Position numbers and translations under genes: made by a program. The notes below the pieces were generated by a model that was not told the DNA's origin, did not search any database, and saw only the letters and a list, made by a program, of their open reading frames with translations. DNA of 64,000 bases. It comes from Rhodospirillaceae bacterium. Its GTDB lineage: Bacteria > Pseudomonadota > Alphaproteobacteria > Rhodospirillales > JABHCV01. The stretch's first letter is position 1. Every line of letters starts with the position of its first letter. Below are positions 37,230 to 47,902 of this stretch, piece after piece. Location of the stretch: NCBI GenBank assembly GCA_014382375.1, contig JACNJU010000119.1:1-64000 (forward strand), written 5' to 3'.

Positions 37230-39122
37230 ATGGTTGAAGCCTTGAAACAGTCATACGATGTTATTGTGATCGGCGGCGGGCACGCCGGGACGGAAGCGGC
37301 TGCGGCTGCGGCGCGTATGGGTGCTGATACCCTGCTGCTGACCCATCGCGCCGATACGATTGGCGAAATGTCCTGTAACCCGGCCATTGGCGGCCTGGCC
37401 AAAGGGCAGCTGGTGCGCGAAGTCGATGCTCTGGATGGCATTATGGGAAGGGCCATTGACCGGGCCGGTATCCAGTTTCGCATGCTCAATCGGCGCAAAG
37501 GCCCGGCGGTTCAGGGGCCGCGCGCCCAGGCTGACCGAAAGCTCTATAAACGGGCCGTCCAGGAATTGCTGGCCGGTCAGGCCGACCTCAGCATTGTCAC
37601 AGCAGCCGCAGAGGATCTGGCCTTCGATTCAAGCGGTGCCGTTTCGGGCGTGGTGACTGCTGACGGGGCGGAAATAAAAGCCGCCGCCGTGGTCATCACG
37701 ACGGGAACGTTTCTCAGGGGCGTTATCCATCTGGGTAACCAAAAAACAGCGGCGGGACGGGTTGGCGAGGCACCGGCAATCGGCCTTGCCGAATGTATTG
37801 AGCGTCTGGGCTTGCGGCTCGGGCGGCTGAAGACCGGCACCCCGCCCCGTCTCGACGGCCGCACCATTGATTATTCCGGCCTCCAGGAACAGCTGGGCGA
37901 CAGCCCGCCGACACCGTTCTCGTTCCTCACGGGCAAGATCGATATTCCGCAAATCCCCTGCCATATCACCGGCACCACGGCGGCCACCCATGCCTTGATT
38001 TCAGAAAACCTCGACCGGGCGCCGCTGTACTCGGGCCAGATCGAAGGCACCGGGCCGCGCTATTGCCCGTCCATTGAGGACAAGGTGGTGCGCTTCGCCG
38101 GTCGCGATCGGCACCAGATCTTCCTCGAGCCCGAAGGGCTGGATGATCCGACGATTTACCCCAATGGTATTTCCACCTCGCTTCCTGAAGATATCCAGCG
38201 GGCCTTGCTCAAAACCATTCCCGGCCTGGAACGGGCGGTGATGATGCAGCCCGGCTACGCTATTGAGTATGATTTTGTCGATCCGCGCGAACTGACCCCT
38301 GCCCTGCAGGTCAGAAAGGCGACGGGCCTGTTTCTGGCTGGACAAATCAATGGCACCACCGGCTATGAAGAAGCCGCGGCACAAGGCCTGATGGCAGGCG
38401 TCAACGCCGCCTTACTGGCAGGACGCGTGGCCAGTGCGGCCACCGATTTCTTCACCCTTGACCGGGCCGATGCCTACATCGGGGTGATGATTGATGACCT
38501 GGTTACTCTCGGCACTGAAGAACCCTACCGCATGTTTACCTCGCGGGCCGAATACCGGCTGGCCTTGCGAGCCGACAATGCAGACCAGCGACTGACACAT
38601 AAAGGCATTGCTCTGGGCCTTGTCGGCCCTGCCAGAAACAAGGCGTTTTCGGACAAGTTCCGGGCCCTTGAAAATGCCCGCAGCCTGCTTGATGGCCTGT
38701 CGGCAACCCCCAACCGGCTTGCCGATCACGGCATCAGCGTTAATCAGGACGGGGTACGCCGCAGCGCCCGCGAACTGCTCGCCTATCCGGATATCGACCG
38801 GGCCGCCCTCGCCGCCCTGTGGCCGCAGTTGGCCGAACTGGAGGCGCGGATTGCCGAACAGATGAAAATCGACGCCCGTTACAGCAGTTATCTGAAAAGA
38901 CAGGAGGCCGATATCAGTGCCTTCCGCCGCGATGGCGCGCTGGAACTGCCTGATGATCTTGATTTTGCCGCCCTGCCCGGTCTGTCCAGTGAGGTCGTCA
39001 GTAAGCTTGAGCAGGCCCGCCCGGCAACTCTGGCCGCGGCTGGCCGGATTTCCGGCGTCACTCCGGCGGCGTTGACAGCCCTGCTGACTCATGTGCGTCG
39101 CCGCGATAAGCTCTCAGCGTAA
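37230..39122 (+). CDS. mnmG: tRNA uridine-5-carboxymethylaminomethyl enzyme MnmG (GidA)
   Basis: MnmG is the FAD-binding partner of MnmE. The dinucleotide site [19 protein letters not shown], the CNPAIGG motif and FAD-contacting [13 protein letters not shown] are present (the last as [11 protein letters not shown]). At 630 residues it is full length. Its stop overlaps the rsmG start by one base (TAATG). Confidence 0.98.
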   Translation: MVEALKQSYDVIVIGGGHAGTEAAAAAARMGADTLLLTHRADTIGEMSCNPAIGGLAKGQLVREVDALDGIMGRAIDRAGIQFRMLNRRKGPAVQGPRAQADRKLYKRAVQELLAGQADLSIVTAAAEDLAFDSSGAVSGVVTADGAEIKAAAVVITTGTFLRGVIHLGNQKTAAGRVGEAPAIGLAECIERLGLRLGRLKTGTPPRLDGRTIDYSGLQEQLGDSPPTPFSFLTGKIDIPQIPCHITGTTAATHALISENLDRAPLYSGQIEGTGPRYCPSIEDKVVRFAGRDRHQIFLEPEGLDDPTIYPNGISTSLPEDIQRALLKTIPGLERAVMMQPGYAIEYDFVDPRELTPALQVRKATGLFLAGQINGTTGYEEAAAQGLMAGVNAALLAGRVASAATDFFTLDRADAYIGVMIDDLVTLGTEEPYRMFTSRAEYRLALRADNADQRLTHKGIALGLVGPARNKAFSDKFRALENARSLLDGLSATPNRLADHGISVNQDGVRRSARELLAYPDIDRAALAALWPQLAELEARIAEQMKIDARYSSYLKRQEADISAFRRDGALELPDDLDFAALPGLSSEVVSKLEQARPATLAAAGRISGVTPAALTALLTHVRRRDKLSA

Positions 39123-39742
39123 TGTTTCACGTGAAACAATTTCAGGAATTGACCGGCGTCACGGCAGAAACCCTGGGCCGCCTACAGCTTTATGCAGATT
39201 TATTGGAAAAATGGCAGAAGAAGATCAATCTTGTCGGTCCGGCAACCGTACCCGACTTGTGGCAACGACACATGCTTGATTCGGCGCAGCTGTTGCCGCT
39301 GCTCCCGAAGCCGGATTGCCGGATTATGGATTTTGGCAGCGGTGCTGGCTTTCCGGGCCTGGTGTTGGCGATTATGGGCGGCCCCCTGGTGACGCTGGTG
39401 GAAAGTGACGGGCGAAAGTGCGCCTTTCTGGCCGAGGCCATGCGGGTGACCGGGACGGGCGCATCGGCGCGCCTTGAAAACCGCCGCATCGAAGAGGTGC
39501 CGCCGATGTCCGTCGATGTCGTCACGGCGCGGGCTTTGGCGCCTTTGGACAAGTTGTTGGATTTGGCCGAGCCGTTTCTTGGGGCGGGTTCAATTTGTTT
39601 GTTTCTGAAGGGCAAAAAGGCCGATCAGGAATTGACCCAAACAACGAAAAACTGGATGATGCAGGTGTCTAAAATCCAGAGCCAAACGGATCCTTCCGGG
39701 ACGATCCTCAAATTGGAAAATGTAGCAAGGGGCACGCGCTGA
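39122..39742 (+). CDS. rsmG: 16S rRNA (guanine527-N7)-methyltransferase
   Basis: RsmG (GidB) methylates G527 of 16S rRNA, and its loss gives low-level streptomycin resistance. The SAM-binding FGSGAGFPGLVLAI and ESDGRKCAFLAEA motifs are present; length 206. The first codons ATG-TTT-CAC-GTG-AAA-CA encode MFHVKQ and contain a perfect parS site, so the start of this gene doubles as a centromere element. Confidence 0.97.
   Translation: MFHVKQFQELTGVTAETLGRLQLYADLLEKWQKKINLVGPATVPDLWQRHMLDSAQLLPLLPKPDCRIMDFGSGAGFPGLVLAIMGGPLVTLVESDGRKCAFLAEAMRVTGTGASARLENRRIEEVPPMSVDVVTARALAPLDKLLDLAEPFLGAGSICLFLKGKKADQELTQTTKNWMMQVSKIQSQTDPSGTILKLENVARGTR
39123..39138. promoter_or_regulatory. parS: parS centromere site within the start of rsmG
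   Basis: TGTTTCACGTGAAACA is again a perfect parS palindrome, starting at the second base of the rsmG initiation codon. It is about 0.6 kb upstream of parA. With the site at 37161 it brackets mnmG. Confidence 0.95.
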
Positions 39743-39746
39743 CATC

Positions 39747-40610
39747 ATGGCTGAAAACACGGTGAAAGCCCCCTCATTGGCCGAGCCCCCTCCTTTGGGG
39801 TGGCATGGTGGCAAGACGCGCATTATCGCCGTTGCCAATCAAAAGGGCGGTGTCGGCAAGACGACGACGGCGATAAATCTGGCGACGGCCCTTGCGGCGG
39901 TCAAAAAGAAGGTCCTGCTTATTGACCTTGATCCGCAAGGCAATGCCAGTACGGGATTGGGAATCAGCCACGAGGCCCGCGTCCGCAACACCTACCAGGT
40001 GGTGATGGAGCAAATCACCCTCGCCGAAGCAATCCAGCCGACGGATATTCCCGGCCTTGATATTGTCCCTTCGGGGATGGATTTGAGCGGTGCCGAGATT
40101 GAGCTGGTTGATGTCGAGGAGCGTGAATTCTGCCTTCGTCGGGCGTTGGCACCAGTCGCCGATGAGGGAGGAGAGAACGGCCTTTATGATTATGTCCTGA
40201 TTGATAGCCCGCCCGCCCTGGGCCTGCTGACGATCAACGCCCTGACCGCGGCACAGGCGGTGCTGGTGCCACTGCAGTGTGAATTTTTCGCCCTTGAAGG
40301 GATCAGCCACCTGATGAAATCAATTGAGCGCATACGTAATGGCTTTAATCCAGAGCTGGAACTACAGGGTATTGTCCTGACCATGTTTGACAAGCGCAAC
40401 AATCTGTCCGATCAGGTTGCCAGCGATGTCCGTGAATTTTTTGGTGACAAGGTCTACAACACGGTGATACCGCGCAATGTCCGCATATCGGAGGCCCCAT
40501 CCTACGGGCGCCCGGTTCTTGTTTATGATCTGGCCTGTGCCGGCTCCCAGGCTTATCTGCATTTGGCTGGCGAAGTGATCAGACGCGAGCGTAAGGAGCA
40601 GGCTAAATGA
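39747..40610 (+). CDS. parA: Chromosome-partitioning ATPase ParA
   Basis: ParA is a deviant-Walker ATPase that moves ParB-parS complexes to the cell poles. The Walker A box NQKGGVGKTTT (residues 31-41), Walker B DLDPQGNASTGLG, and the dimer contact LIDSPPALGLLT are intact. About 23 residues precede the fold (MAENTVKAPSLAEPPPL). Its start is 4 bases after rsmG and its stop overlaps parB. Confidence 0.98.
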   Translation: MAENTVKAPSLAEPPPLGWHGGKTRIIAVANQKGGVGKTTTAINLATALAAVKKKVLLIDLDPQGNASTGLGISHEARVRNTYQVVMEQITLAEAIQPTDIPGLDIVPSGMDLSGAEIELVDVEEREFCLRRALAPVADEGGENGLYDYVLIDSPPALGLLTINALTAAQAVLVPLQCEFFALEGISHLMKSIERIRNGFNPELELQGIVLTMFDKRNNLSDQVASDVREFFGDKVYNTVIPRNVRISEAPSYGRPVLVYDLACAGSQAYLHLAGEVIRRERKEQAK

Positions 40611-41572
40611 CCCCGCCGGAAGATAAAAAACGCAAACTCGGACGCGGACTGTCAGCATTGCTGGGTAATGGCGGCGAAGATTATGCGGCCCTCGACAAGG
40701 TTCGCTCGACCAAGACCGTTGCCATTGAATTTCTGCAGCCGGGCAAGTATCAGCCGCGTCATATTATGGACGACGAGCAGATTGGGGAGTTGAGCCGTTC
40801 GATTGCCGAAAAAGGTATCCTGCAGCCCTTGCTGGTGCGCCGCCTGAGTGACACCGAGGGGCCAAACGCATATGAAATCATTGCCGGTGAGCGACGCTGG
40901 CGAGCCGCGCAACGTGCCAAGTTGCATGAAGTACCAGTGATCATCAAGGACCTGAACGATCAGGAGACCCTGGAAATCGCACTGGTCGAAAATCTGCAAC
41001 GTCAGGACCTGTCGCCACTTGAGGAGGCAGAGGGCTATCAGCGCCTGATGGACGAGTTCACCCATACCCAGGAAGACCTGGCCAAGGCCATGGGCAAAAG
41101 CCGCAGTCATGTCGCCAACACCATGCGGCTTTTGGGGCTGCCTGACGCGCTTAAGGCGATGATCGATACGGGCCAGCTGAGTGCCGGTCACGGACGCGCT
41201 CTTTTAACCGCAAACGACCCCGCGGCATTGGCAAAAACTGTTTTAAAACAAGGGCTTAACGTTCGCCAAACAGAACAGTTGGTAAAAAAGGAAAATTCTG
41301 GCGGCAGCAAATCTGCAGCCCGGCCCGCCACCAAAGATCCCGATACTCTGGCCCTTGAGCGGGACATGTCGGACCTGCTTGGCCTGAAAGTCGATATTCG
41401 TTTTAAAAACGGTCATGGTTCGCTGACCGTTTATTACAGCGATTTGGCCCAGCTTGATGATGTGCTTGCCCGCCTTAGCCATAAACAAAAACGGCTACTG
41501 GGTGGTGACGCGCACGTCGATGATCTGGGTGTTATCCGTGACGCCGAAATTACCGGCGACGGCAGCAGCTGA
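40607..41572 (+). CDS. parB: Chromosome-partitioning protein ParB
   Basis: ParB binds parS and spreads on DNA as a CTP-dependent clamp. The CTP-binding motif GERRWRA (residues 94-100), N-terminal QYQPR-type KYQPRHIM, and the parS-recognising helix-turn-helix TQEDLAKAMGKSRSHVANTMRLL are intact. The C-terminal dimer domain follows a short linker rich in Gly/Ser/Ala. It overlaps parA by four bases and converges with holA. Confidence 0.98.
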   Translation: MTPPEDKKRKLGRGLSALLGNGGEDYAALDKVRSTKTVAIEFLQPGKYQPRHIMDDEQIGELSRSIAEKGILQPLLVRRLSDTEGPNAYEIIAGERRWRAAQRAKLHEVPVIIKDLNDQETLEIALVENLQRQDLSPLEEAEGYQRLMDEFTHTQEDLAKAMGKSRSHVANTMRLLGLPDALKAMIDTGQLSAGHGRALLTANDPAALAKTVLKQGLNVRQTEQLVKKENSGGSKSAARPATKDPDTLALERDMSDLLGLKVDIRFKNGHGSLTVYYSDLAQLDDVLARLSHKQKRLLGGDAHVDDLGVIRDAEITGDGSS

Positions 41573-41592
41573 ATTTTAGTTGCGTTGCCGAA

Positions 41593-42615
41593 TCAACGGC
41601 GCGCGGCCTGGGCGATCCGCATCAGGGCGCGGCTGCAAATGGCCTCCACCGGCATGCCCGTTGTTTTACAGTCCATTTCCGCTTCACTGAGAATATCAAG
41701 GGCCTGGCTCAGGTTCGCAGGCCGCCAGCGCTGCAGCTGGGCGCGAAAACGATCCGCCTGCATGAACATGACCGGCGGTTTCAGTGATTTCATTGCCTGA
41801 TCGGGATTTTTGCCACCCGTGACGAGCCCGGCGGCCAAATGCAGGCGCAAGAAATGCCTGGCAACGGCGCGCAGGATCTGGACGGGATGGGAGCCTTCGC
41901 CAAAAGCCCGCGTCAAGGCTTTGTCGAGCCCGGCCCGGTCCCCCGAACCAGCGGACAGGCTGATATTATCAAGCGCTGTCGCCGCGCTGTCACCGATGGC
42001 GGCCTTGGCGTCGTCCAGTTCAACTGTACCGGGCCCCCCCATATAAAGCGCCAGCTTTTCAAGCTCGCCACGGGTGACACTACGGTCAGAACCAAGACTG
42101 TCGGCCAGATAGGCCATGGCGTCACGCGATGGTCTCAGGTTGTGGGCACTGAGGGTTTCGCCGATGACCCTGGCAAGGCTGCCCGTATCATCACTATAGC
42201 AGGCGATTGAGGCGGCATTTTTTTCGCTCTCGCAGAGTTTACGCAGACTTGAGCGTGGACCGAGTTCCGCCGCCTCGACAACAAGCAAGGCATCAGCAGC
42301 GGTGGCGACCTGAAGAAATTCCCTGAGGGTCTTGCTCACCGCATCGCCGACGTCCCGCAATTTAAGCAATCGGCGCCCACCACCAAAAGCCATTGCCTGT
42401 GCCTCGTCGAGAAGCCGTGCCGGGTCGGCTTTCAGGTTGGCGCCGGTCATTTCGACAACCCGAAAAGGATCATCCGGAGAATCGACGACAGCAGCAGATA
42501 GTTTTCGGGCGCGCTCGCCAACCAGGCCCTGATCGGGTCCGTAAAGCAAAACGCAAACGATGGCCGGGTCCGGCGTGGCAATAAAACTGTCTTGGTGAGC
42601 GCCGGATATTTTCAC
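41593..42615 (-). CDS. holA: DNA polymerase III subunit delta
   Basis: HolA is the clamp-loader wrench that opens the beta clamp. The 340-residue protein has the three-domain delta fold with VLLYGPDQGLVGERARK and the C-terminal LARRALQ-type helical part ending in AICSRALMRIAQAARR. It uses a GTG start at 42615. Gene order lptE-holA on the minus strand, convergent with parB, is typical of the alphaproteobacterial origin region. Confidence 0.95.
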   Translation of the reverse strand: MKISGAHQDSFIATPDPAIVCVLLYGPDQGLVGERARKLSAAVVDSPDDPFRVVEMTGANLKADPARLLDEAQAMAFGGGRRLLKLRDVGDAVSKTLREFLQVATAADALLVVEAAELGPRSSLRKLCESEKNAASIACYSDDTGSLARVIGETLSAHNLRPSRDAMAYLADSLGSDRSVTRGELEKLALYMGGPGTVELDDAKAAIGDSAATALDNISLSAGSGDRAGLDKALTRAFGEGSHPVQILRAVARHFLRLHLAAGLVTGGKNPDQAMKSLKPPVMFMQADRFRAQLQRWRPANLSQALDILSEAEMDCKTTGMPVEAICSRALMRIAQAARR

Positions 42616-42639
42616 GTGGAGGGACCTTTTTGCCGAAGG

Positions 42640-43215
42640 CTATAAGCTTTCGGGGTTTTGTTTAAAGTAAACGGCAAGCCGGGTCCTGATATCATCGGCA
42701 AGTTCCTTGACGGCACGGGTTCGGGCGTCCTTAAGGGCGGCAAGGGCGGCGTACTGGGCCTGGGGAAGATCATAACTGCTGATCGACAGCACGGTACCGC
42801 TGGTCAAACTGGAATTCAAAACAGCCTCTTTTCCAGCCGTACTTTGTTCATTGAAATGCAGTTTTACCATTGAGTATTGAGCTAAAACCCGTAGGTTTCC
42901 GCGCGTTACCACTGCCGATCTCTTGACGCCCAGGTTGGAGATTGATTCAGATATCTGGATGGAAAGTGAATAGAGCGGTCGGTCCGGAGAGCCTTTGGGG
43001 GTTAATCGGCTGAGCAGGTTATTGCGGAGCTGCTGGCCGATGCGATCTTCAATCTGCTTGATTTCAATACGAGCGAGATATTGTTCTGCAGGAGCAATGC
43101 CCGCACCATGTCTGCCATATAAGGGCCGAAAACCACAAGCGCCAACAAGCAGGGCGACAAGGATGACGACGCAAAACCGAACAAGCTGCTGGCGGGGTGA
43201 CTTAGATAACCACAT
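42640..43215 (-). CDS. lptE: LPS-assembly lipoprotein LptE
   Basis: LptE plugs the LptD barrel that inserts LPS in the outer membrane. Starting at ATG 43215 gives a signal ending in VALLVGAC, followed by [11 protein letters not shown], the conserved LptE start. The 191-residue length is normal. The 5' end overlaps leuS by 14 bases, as is common for leuS-lptE-holA. Confidence 0.9.
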   Translation of the reverse strand: MWLSKSPRQQLVRFCVVILVALLVGACGFRPLYGRHGAGIAPAEQYLARIEIKQIEDRIGQQLRNNLLSRLTPKGSPDRPLYSLSIQISESISNLGVKRSAVVTRGNLRVLAQYSMVKLHFNEQSTAGKEAVLNSSLTSGTVLSISSYDLPQAQYAALAALKDARTRAVKELADDIRTRLAVYFKQNPESL

Positions 43216-45736
43216 TGATAATCCTGTCAGGCACGACAATCACCTTGCGAATTTCCCTGCCCTCGACGACCTCGGCAATACGCGGTATGGCAAGGGCGAT
43301 TTTTTCGGCTTCTTTAGCGTCACAACCTTTGGGCAGGTCGACGGTGCCGCGTAGCTTTCCGTTGACCTGAATGGCGACGGTAGCAGTGTCTTCGACAAGC
43401 AGGGTTTCGTCAACTTCGGGCCAGGCTGTGTCGGTCAGCATAATATCATGACCCAGTTGTTGCCATAGTTCCTCGGCAAGGTGAGGCATCATAGGGCCGA
43501 TCAGCATGACAATCGCCTCATAACCCTGCCTCAATACCCAGTCGACTCCTGCTTCGGGGCCATCAAGCGCGTCAAGAACATTGGTCAATTCACGAATACG
43601 GGCAACGGCCTTGTTGAAGTGAAACTTATCAAGATCACTTGAAACGGCGGCGACGGTTTTATGGATTGCCCGGTATGCCGTATCGGCGGCCCCTGAAAGG
43701 TTGTCAGGGCGGACGTTGCCACTCGCTGCTAGCGCAACCTTCGGCTCGCTCATCATTCGCCACAAACGGTTGACGTAGCGCCAGGCACCATCGATACCGC
43801 TGTCTGTCCAGTCAAGATCGCGGTCGGGCGGACTGTCTGACAACATGAACAGGCGGGCCGTATCGGCACCGTATTCACTGATGATGTTTTCCGGATCAAC
43901 GACGTTCTTTTTGGACTTGCTCATTTTTTCCGAACGGCCAAGGGTGACCGGGCCATCAGCGGTGGCCGCTTCTTCGGGCAACAGCCAGTTACCCGCATCG
44001 TCCCGATACGTCTCATGGCAGATCATGCCCTGGGTCATAAGGCCGACGAACGGCTCTTTGATGCCCAGGTAGCCGCACTGTTTTAGGGCGCGGGTGAAAA
44101 AGCGCGAATACAGCAAATGCAGCACGGCATGTTCAATGCCGCCGATGTACTGATCGACAGGCAGCCAGTAGTCAGCCGCCTCACGGGTGAAAGCCTGATC
44201 TGACTGGGCCGAACAGAAGCGGGCAAAATACCAGGAGGATTCAAAAAACGTATCGAATGTATCTGTTTCACGCTGAGCAGGCTTGCCGCATTCTGGGCAG
44301 TCCACATGTTTCCATGTGGGATGATGAGCCAGCGGATTACCCGGTTGGTCGAAATTGACGTCTTCGGGCAGGGCGACGGGCAGTTGATTGGCCGGAACGG
44401 GCACGATGCCGCAGCCATCGCAATGGACGACCGGGATCGGGCACCCCCAATAGCGCTGTCGCGACACGCCCCAGTCGCGCAAGCGGAAATTAACGGTGGT
44501 CTCTCCGCTGTTTGTATCGACAAGCCGTTGTGCGGCCGCCGCCTTGGCCTCTGGTACGCTCATGCCATCGAGAAAATCCGAATTTATCAGCACCCCGTCA
44601 TCGACAAAGGCTTCGTTGGCGACGCTGAAGGTGGCAGGGTCGGCATCTCTTGGGGCGACCACAGGGGTTACGTCGAGATCGTACTTGCGGGCGAAATCCA
44701 GGTCGCGCTGATCGTGGGCCGGACAGCCGAAGATAGCGCCGGTGCCATAGTCCATAAGGACAAAATTGGCCGCATAGACAGGCAACTTTTTTTCCGGGTC
44801 AAAGGGATGGACAACCTCGAGGCCTGTGTCGACGCCAATTTTCTCGGCCGTTTCAATGGCCGCTTCGCTGGTCCCCAGTCGATTGCACTCGGCGATGAAA
44901 TCAGCCAGTTCCGGGTTATCGGCAGCCAGTTCCTGGGCCAGCGGGTGGTTAGCGGCGATGGCCATGAAGGAGGCACCGTACAGGGTGTCGTGACGGGTTG
45001 TGAAAACCTTGATGTTGTCATCGCGGTCGACAATCTTGAAATGAATGTGGGCACCTTCGGAACGACCAATCCAGTTTTCCTGCATCAGGCGTACCCGGTC
45101 AGGCCAGCGCTCCAGCTCCCTTAAGGTGTCGAGTAAATCATCTGCATATTCAGTGATTTTCAGGAACCACTGGGACAGCTTGCGCTTTTCCACATCGACA
45201 CCTGAACGCCAGCCCTTGCCGTCAATAACCTGTTCGTTGGCCAGGACAGTGTTTTCAACCGGATCCCAATTGACCCAGGATTGCTTTCTGTAGACCAGGC
45301 CGACTTCAAGAAAATCCAGGAACATTTTTTGCTCATGCCGGTAATAGTCCGGGTCACAAGTGGCGATTTCGCGGTTCCAGTCGTAAGACAGGCCCATGCT
45401 TTTAAGTTGGCCGCGCATGGATGAGATGTTGTCGCGGGTCCACTGGGCGGGCGGCACGTTGTTGGCGATGGCGGCGTTCTCGGCCGGCAAGCCGAAAGCG
45501 TCCCAGCCCATGGGATGAAGGACGTTAAAGCCGCGCGCCTTTTTGTAACGGGCGACCAGATCGCCCAGGGTGTAATTGCGAACGTGGCCCATGTGGATGC
45601 GACCCGACGGATAGGGAAACATTTCCAGCACGTAGTATTTTGGTTTGGAGGGGTCCTCGGTGACATTGAAAGCGCCTTTGCTTTCCCACGCCGCCTGCCA
45701 CTTGGCTTCGGTTTCCCTGGAATTATAGTTCGACAT
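43202..45736 (-). CDS. leuS: Leucyl-tRNA synthetase
   Basis: LeuRS charges tRNA-Leu. The class-I signatures [19 protein letters not shown] (HIGH as HMGH) and [13 protein letters not shown] (KMSKS), the zinc-binding cysteines, the editing (CP1) domain with [12 protein letters not shown], and the anticodon-binding part are all in place. ATG 45736 ([14 protein letters not shown]) is used; the frame stays open to 45778 without conservation. 844 residues. Confidence 0.98.
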   Translation of the reverse strand: MSNYNSRETEAKWQAAWESKGAFNVTEDPSKPKYYVLEMFPYPSGRIHMGHVRNYTLGDLVARYKKARGFNVLHPMGWDAFGLPAENAAIANNVPPAQWTRDNISSMRGQLKSMGLSYDWNREIATCDPDYYRHEQKMFLDFLEVGLVYRKQSWVNWDPVENTVLANEQVIDGKGWRSGVDVEKRKLSQWFLKITEYADDLLDTLRELERWPDRVRLMQENWIGRSEGAHIHFKIVDRDDNIKVFTTRHDTLYGASFMAIAANHPLAQELAADNPELADFIAECNRLGTSEAAIETAEKIGVDTGLEVVHPFDPEKKLPVYAANFVLMDYGTGAIFGCPAHDQRDLDFARKYDLDVTPVVAPRDADPATFSVANEAFVDDGVLINSDFLDGMSVPEAKAAAAQRLVDTNSGETTVNFRLRDWGVSRQRYWGCPIPVVHCDGCGIVPVPANQLPVALPEDVNFDQPGNPLAHHPTWKHVDCPECGKPAQRETDTFDTFFESSWYFARFCSAQSDQAFTREAADYWLPVDQYIGGIEHAVLHLLYSRFFTRALKQCGYLGIKEPFVGLMTQGMICHETYRDDAGNWLLPEEAATADGPVTLGRSEKMSKSKKNVVDPENIISEYGADTARLFMLSDSPPDRDLDWTDSGIDGAWRYVNRLWRMMSEPKVALAASGNVRPDNLSGAADTAYRAIHKTVAAVSSDLDKFHFNKAVARIRELTNVLDALDGPEAGVDWVLRQGYEAIVMLIGPMMPHLAEELWQQLGHDIMLTDTAWPEVDETLLVEDTATVAIQVNGKLRGTVDLPKGCDAKEAEKIALAIPRIAEVVEGREIRKVIVVPDRIINVVI

Positions 45737-45755
45737 GTGGGTTGATTGTTTTCCG

Positions 45756-46322
45756 CTATTGGGCTCGTAAAATTTCATTCCGGAGTTGGCGCGCCCGGGT
45801 CAGGATGGAGTCCTCGATTTTGGTTGCCGTTACGTCGCCGATGGCCATATCGCGCCAGCCCCCCTGGGCGTCAAGAACCTGTCGGAAAACGGCGACACGG
45901 ACCCCGTCGGCCCGAAGCGCCCGCCCGAGAATATAGACATTCAGCTTGAAGCGTTCGTTGGGGGCCTGCCCTGCAGAGTACCAGTCGGTGATGATGACGC
46001 CACCGAAAGGGTCGGCTGAGCTGACCGGCATAAAGGAAATGGTATCAAGCGAGGCGCGCCATAAAAAGCTGTTAACCCCGATTGAGCGTCCGTCGGCGTA
46101 GGGATCGGTTGAAAATAATCCACCCTCACCGAAAATGCCGCCATTTGTGCTTTGGTCCATCATGTTGACGTCGGTCGTGGTGGTGGGGCCTTCACCGGCA
46201 GGCTCGCCCTCGGTGCAGGCGCCAAGAAACAGACTGGCGGCAGCACAAAGCACCAACAGCAGGTAGCGCGCCGGGGCCGCGAGACGGGACATGTCGCAGC
46301 TCTTTGTGACTAAATCATTCAT
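45756..46322 (-). CDS. DUF3576 outer-membrane lipoprotein
   Basis: The 188-residue protein has a lipoprotein signal [16 protein letters not shown] and matches DUF3576, a conserved alphaproteobacterial family of unknown function usually found next to leuS. The domain includes [45 protein letters not shown] 46322 has a GAGGAG site 11 bases upstream; ATG 46292 is an alternative with a shorter signal. Confidence 0.88.
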   Translation of the reverse strand: MNDLVTKSCDMSRLAAPARYLLLVLCAAASLFLGACTEGEPAGEGPTTTTDVNMMDQSTNGGIFGEGGLFSTDPYADGRSIGVNSFLWRASLDTISFMPVSSADPFGGVIITDWYSAGQAPNERFKLNVYILGRALRADGVRVAVFRQVLDAQGGWRDMAIGDVTATKIEDSILTRARQLRNEILRAQ

Positions 46323-46392
46323 GCCGAAGCAAACTCCTCAATTTTCAATCCCTTTAATATACGAAAGATTTGCGCCGCACTATAGCCAGTTA

Positions 46393-46983
46393 TCAACGGG
46401 TCGCATCGAGGTTTTTGCTTAAACCATCAATAGCCGCCCAGCCGACAGCCCCCGAACCGCCAAGGCGCCGGATATTTTGATCATTAATTCCGCCCAGTGC
46501 ATAGACTGGAAGCGGTGTCCTTGATGCCCAGGCGGCAAAACGAAGAACACCGATTGCGCTGCCCCCGGGATGACTTTTTGATGCAAAGACCGGCGACAGC
46601 AAGGCGAAATCCGCATCTGCCTTTGCCGCCCTCGCAAGCGCCCTTGGGCAGTGGGCGGCGACCGATAGCAGCATCGACGGGCGCAGTTTTTGGTGCCGCC
46701 TGGCCAGCATGGCCTCGGGCAGGTGGAGGCCATCGGCGTTTGTGGCCAGGGCGAGGCGGGCGTCACCAGCAACAAGGACGGCGATATGGCGGGGACGACA
46801 AAGGGCGATCAGCGCGCGCGCCAGTCCGGCACGGTCCTTGTCATCGTAATGGCGAAGGATAACGGCGCTACCGGCTGCAAGCGCCCGCGCTGCGGGCAGC
46901 GGATTTTTAAGGCGCATGCTGTCCGTCATTAAAATCGTAAGCGGCAGCTTTCGCCCTTGCTGACGGTCTGTTAGGATTCGCAA
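46393..46983 (-). CDS. ThiE/TenI-like thiamine-phosphate synthase family protein
   Basis: The protein resembles thiamine-phosphate synthase or TenI (TIM barrel): DADFALLSPVFASKSHPGGSAIGVLRF, PVYALGGINDQN and a GDARLALATNADGLHLPE segment. It may be a true ThiE or a non-catalytic relative; no other thi gene is close. The start is uncertain: homologous beta-1 (LPLTILMTD) lies upstream of the first ATG (46929), so the TTG at 46983 is proposed, and a TTG at 47019 is also in frame. It diverges from the PLP-homeostasis gene. Confidence 0.7.
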   Translation of the reverse strand: MRILTDRQQGRKLPLTILMTDSMRLKNPLPAARALAAGSAVILRHYDDKDRAGLARALIALCRPRHIAVLVAGDARLALATNADGLHLPEAMLARRHQKLRPSMLLSVAAHCPRALARAAKADADFALLSPVFASKSHPGGSAIGVLRFAAWASRTPLPVYALGGINDQNIRRLGGSGAVGWAAIDGLSKNLDATR

Positions 46984-47006
46984 CGCTTTTACTGACCTTC
47001 CATGGT

Positions 47007-47705
47007 ATGGGTTTCCCAATGACAGGTGAAAATAATAACGAAACTGATCGCACCGGCAACCTTCAACGGGTCCGCGCCGAACTTACCGCCGCCGCCCAAG
47101 AGGTCGGACGGGACCCGGCTTCGGTAAATTTGGTCGCTGTTTCAAAGACCAAGCCGGCCTCGGCGATCCTCCCGATACTGGCGGCCGGTCAGCGGGTGTT
47201 TGGTGAAAACAGGGTTCAGGAAGCAGCCGAAAAATGGCCACAGCTGAAGCGCGACTATAGCGATATTCGCCTACACCTGATCGGGCCGCTGCAAAGCAAC
47301 AAGGTGCGTCAGGCAGTCGATTTGTTTGATGTCATCGAAACCGTTGACCGGCCGAAACTGGCCCGCGCCCTGGCCCGTATTATGGAAGAGACAGGGATTA
47401 GGCCCGACTGCATGATACAGGTCAATACCGGCGAGGAGGATCAGAAGGCCGGGGTTAAACCACTTGAGGCCGATGATTTTATCGCCCTTTGCCGTGACCA
47501 GCTGAAGCTTCCCGTTCGCGGCCTGATGTGCATTCCGCCTGTAGGGGACGAACCCTCCCTGCATTTTGCCTTGCTGGCGCAAATTGCCGCACGTAATGGC
47601 CTGGAGCAATTAAGCATGGGGATGAGTGCCGATTATCCCGTTGCGGTACGTTTTGGCGCAACCCATGTGCGTGTCGGCACTGCGATCTTCGGGGCGCGGG
47701 AATAA
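47007..47705 (+). CDS. PLP homeostasis protein (YggS/PROSC family)
   Basis: YggS/PLPBP binds pyridoxal phosphate and buffers vitamin B6; the fold is that of alanine-racemase N-terminal domain. LVAVSKTKPASAILPIL contains the PLP-binding Lys, and FGENRVQEAAEKWPQL and LSMGMSADYPVAV are family signatures. Two in-frame ATGs (47007 and 47019) are possible; the upstream one is listed. Its stop is followed by a palindromic repeat. Confidence 0.93.
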   Translation: MGFPMTGENNNETDRTGNLQRVRAELTAAAQEVGRDPASVNLVAVSKTKPASAILPILAAGQRVFGENRVQEAAEKWPQLKRDYSDIRLHLIGPLQSNKVRQAVDLFDVIETVDRPKLARALARIMEETGIRPDCMIQVNTGEEDQKAGVKPLEADDFIALCRDQLKLPVRGLMCIPPVGDEPSLHFALLAQIAARNGLEQLSMGMSADYPVAVRFGATHVRVGTAIFGARE

Positions 47706-47724
47706 AATTCCCGCTCTTTAAGGA

Positions 47725-47880
47725 TCAAGCCCCCTCAAGCGCCGGGCGCTCACTCCGATGGCAACAGGAGCCATAATCTGATGCCGTGCGTCCTGGTTCG
47801 CCAAGCCCGCGACTGCGGGCCGCCGCCACTGCGGCGAGCCAAGGGGCCGGACGGCCCCGCCCGGCGCTTGAGGGGCTTGA
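47725..47880. repeat. Palindromic interspersed repeat, copy 1
   Basis: The 156-base element has terminal inverted arms (47725-47748 and 47858-47880) that pair over 23 bases with a single bulged C. Inside are three small hairpins: CCCGC/GCGGG, CGCCGC/GCGGCG and GGGGCC/GGCCCC. A 73-base block (47801-47873) recurs at 60743-60815 with 68 identical bases. Both copies sit between convergent gene ends, so a role in 3'-end formation or a non-autonomous mobile origin are options; no open frame is present. Confidence 0.85.
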
Positions 47881-47902
47881 TTCTTAGAGAGGGGCAATTA
47901 CC

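Noticed and set aside
44306-45124. Open plus-strand frame of 272 codons inside leuS
   Set aside because: It is a complement of the editing and catalytic domains of leuS with no recognisable domain or ribosome site.
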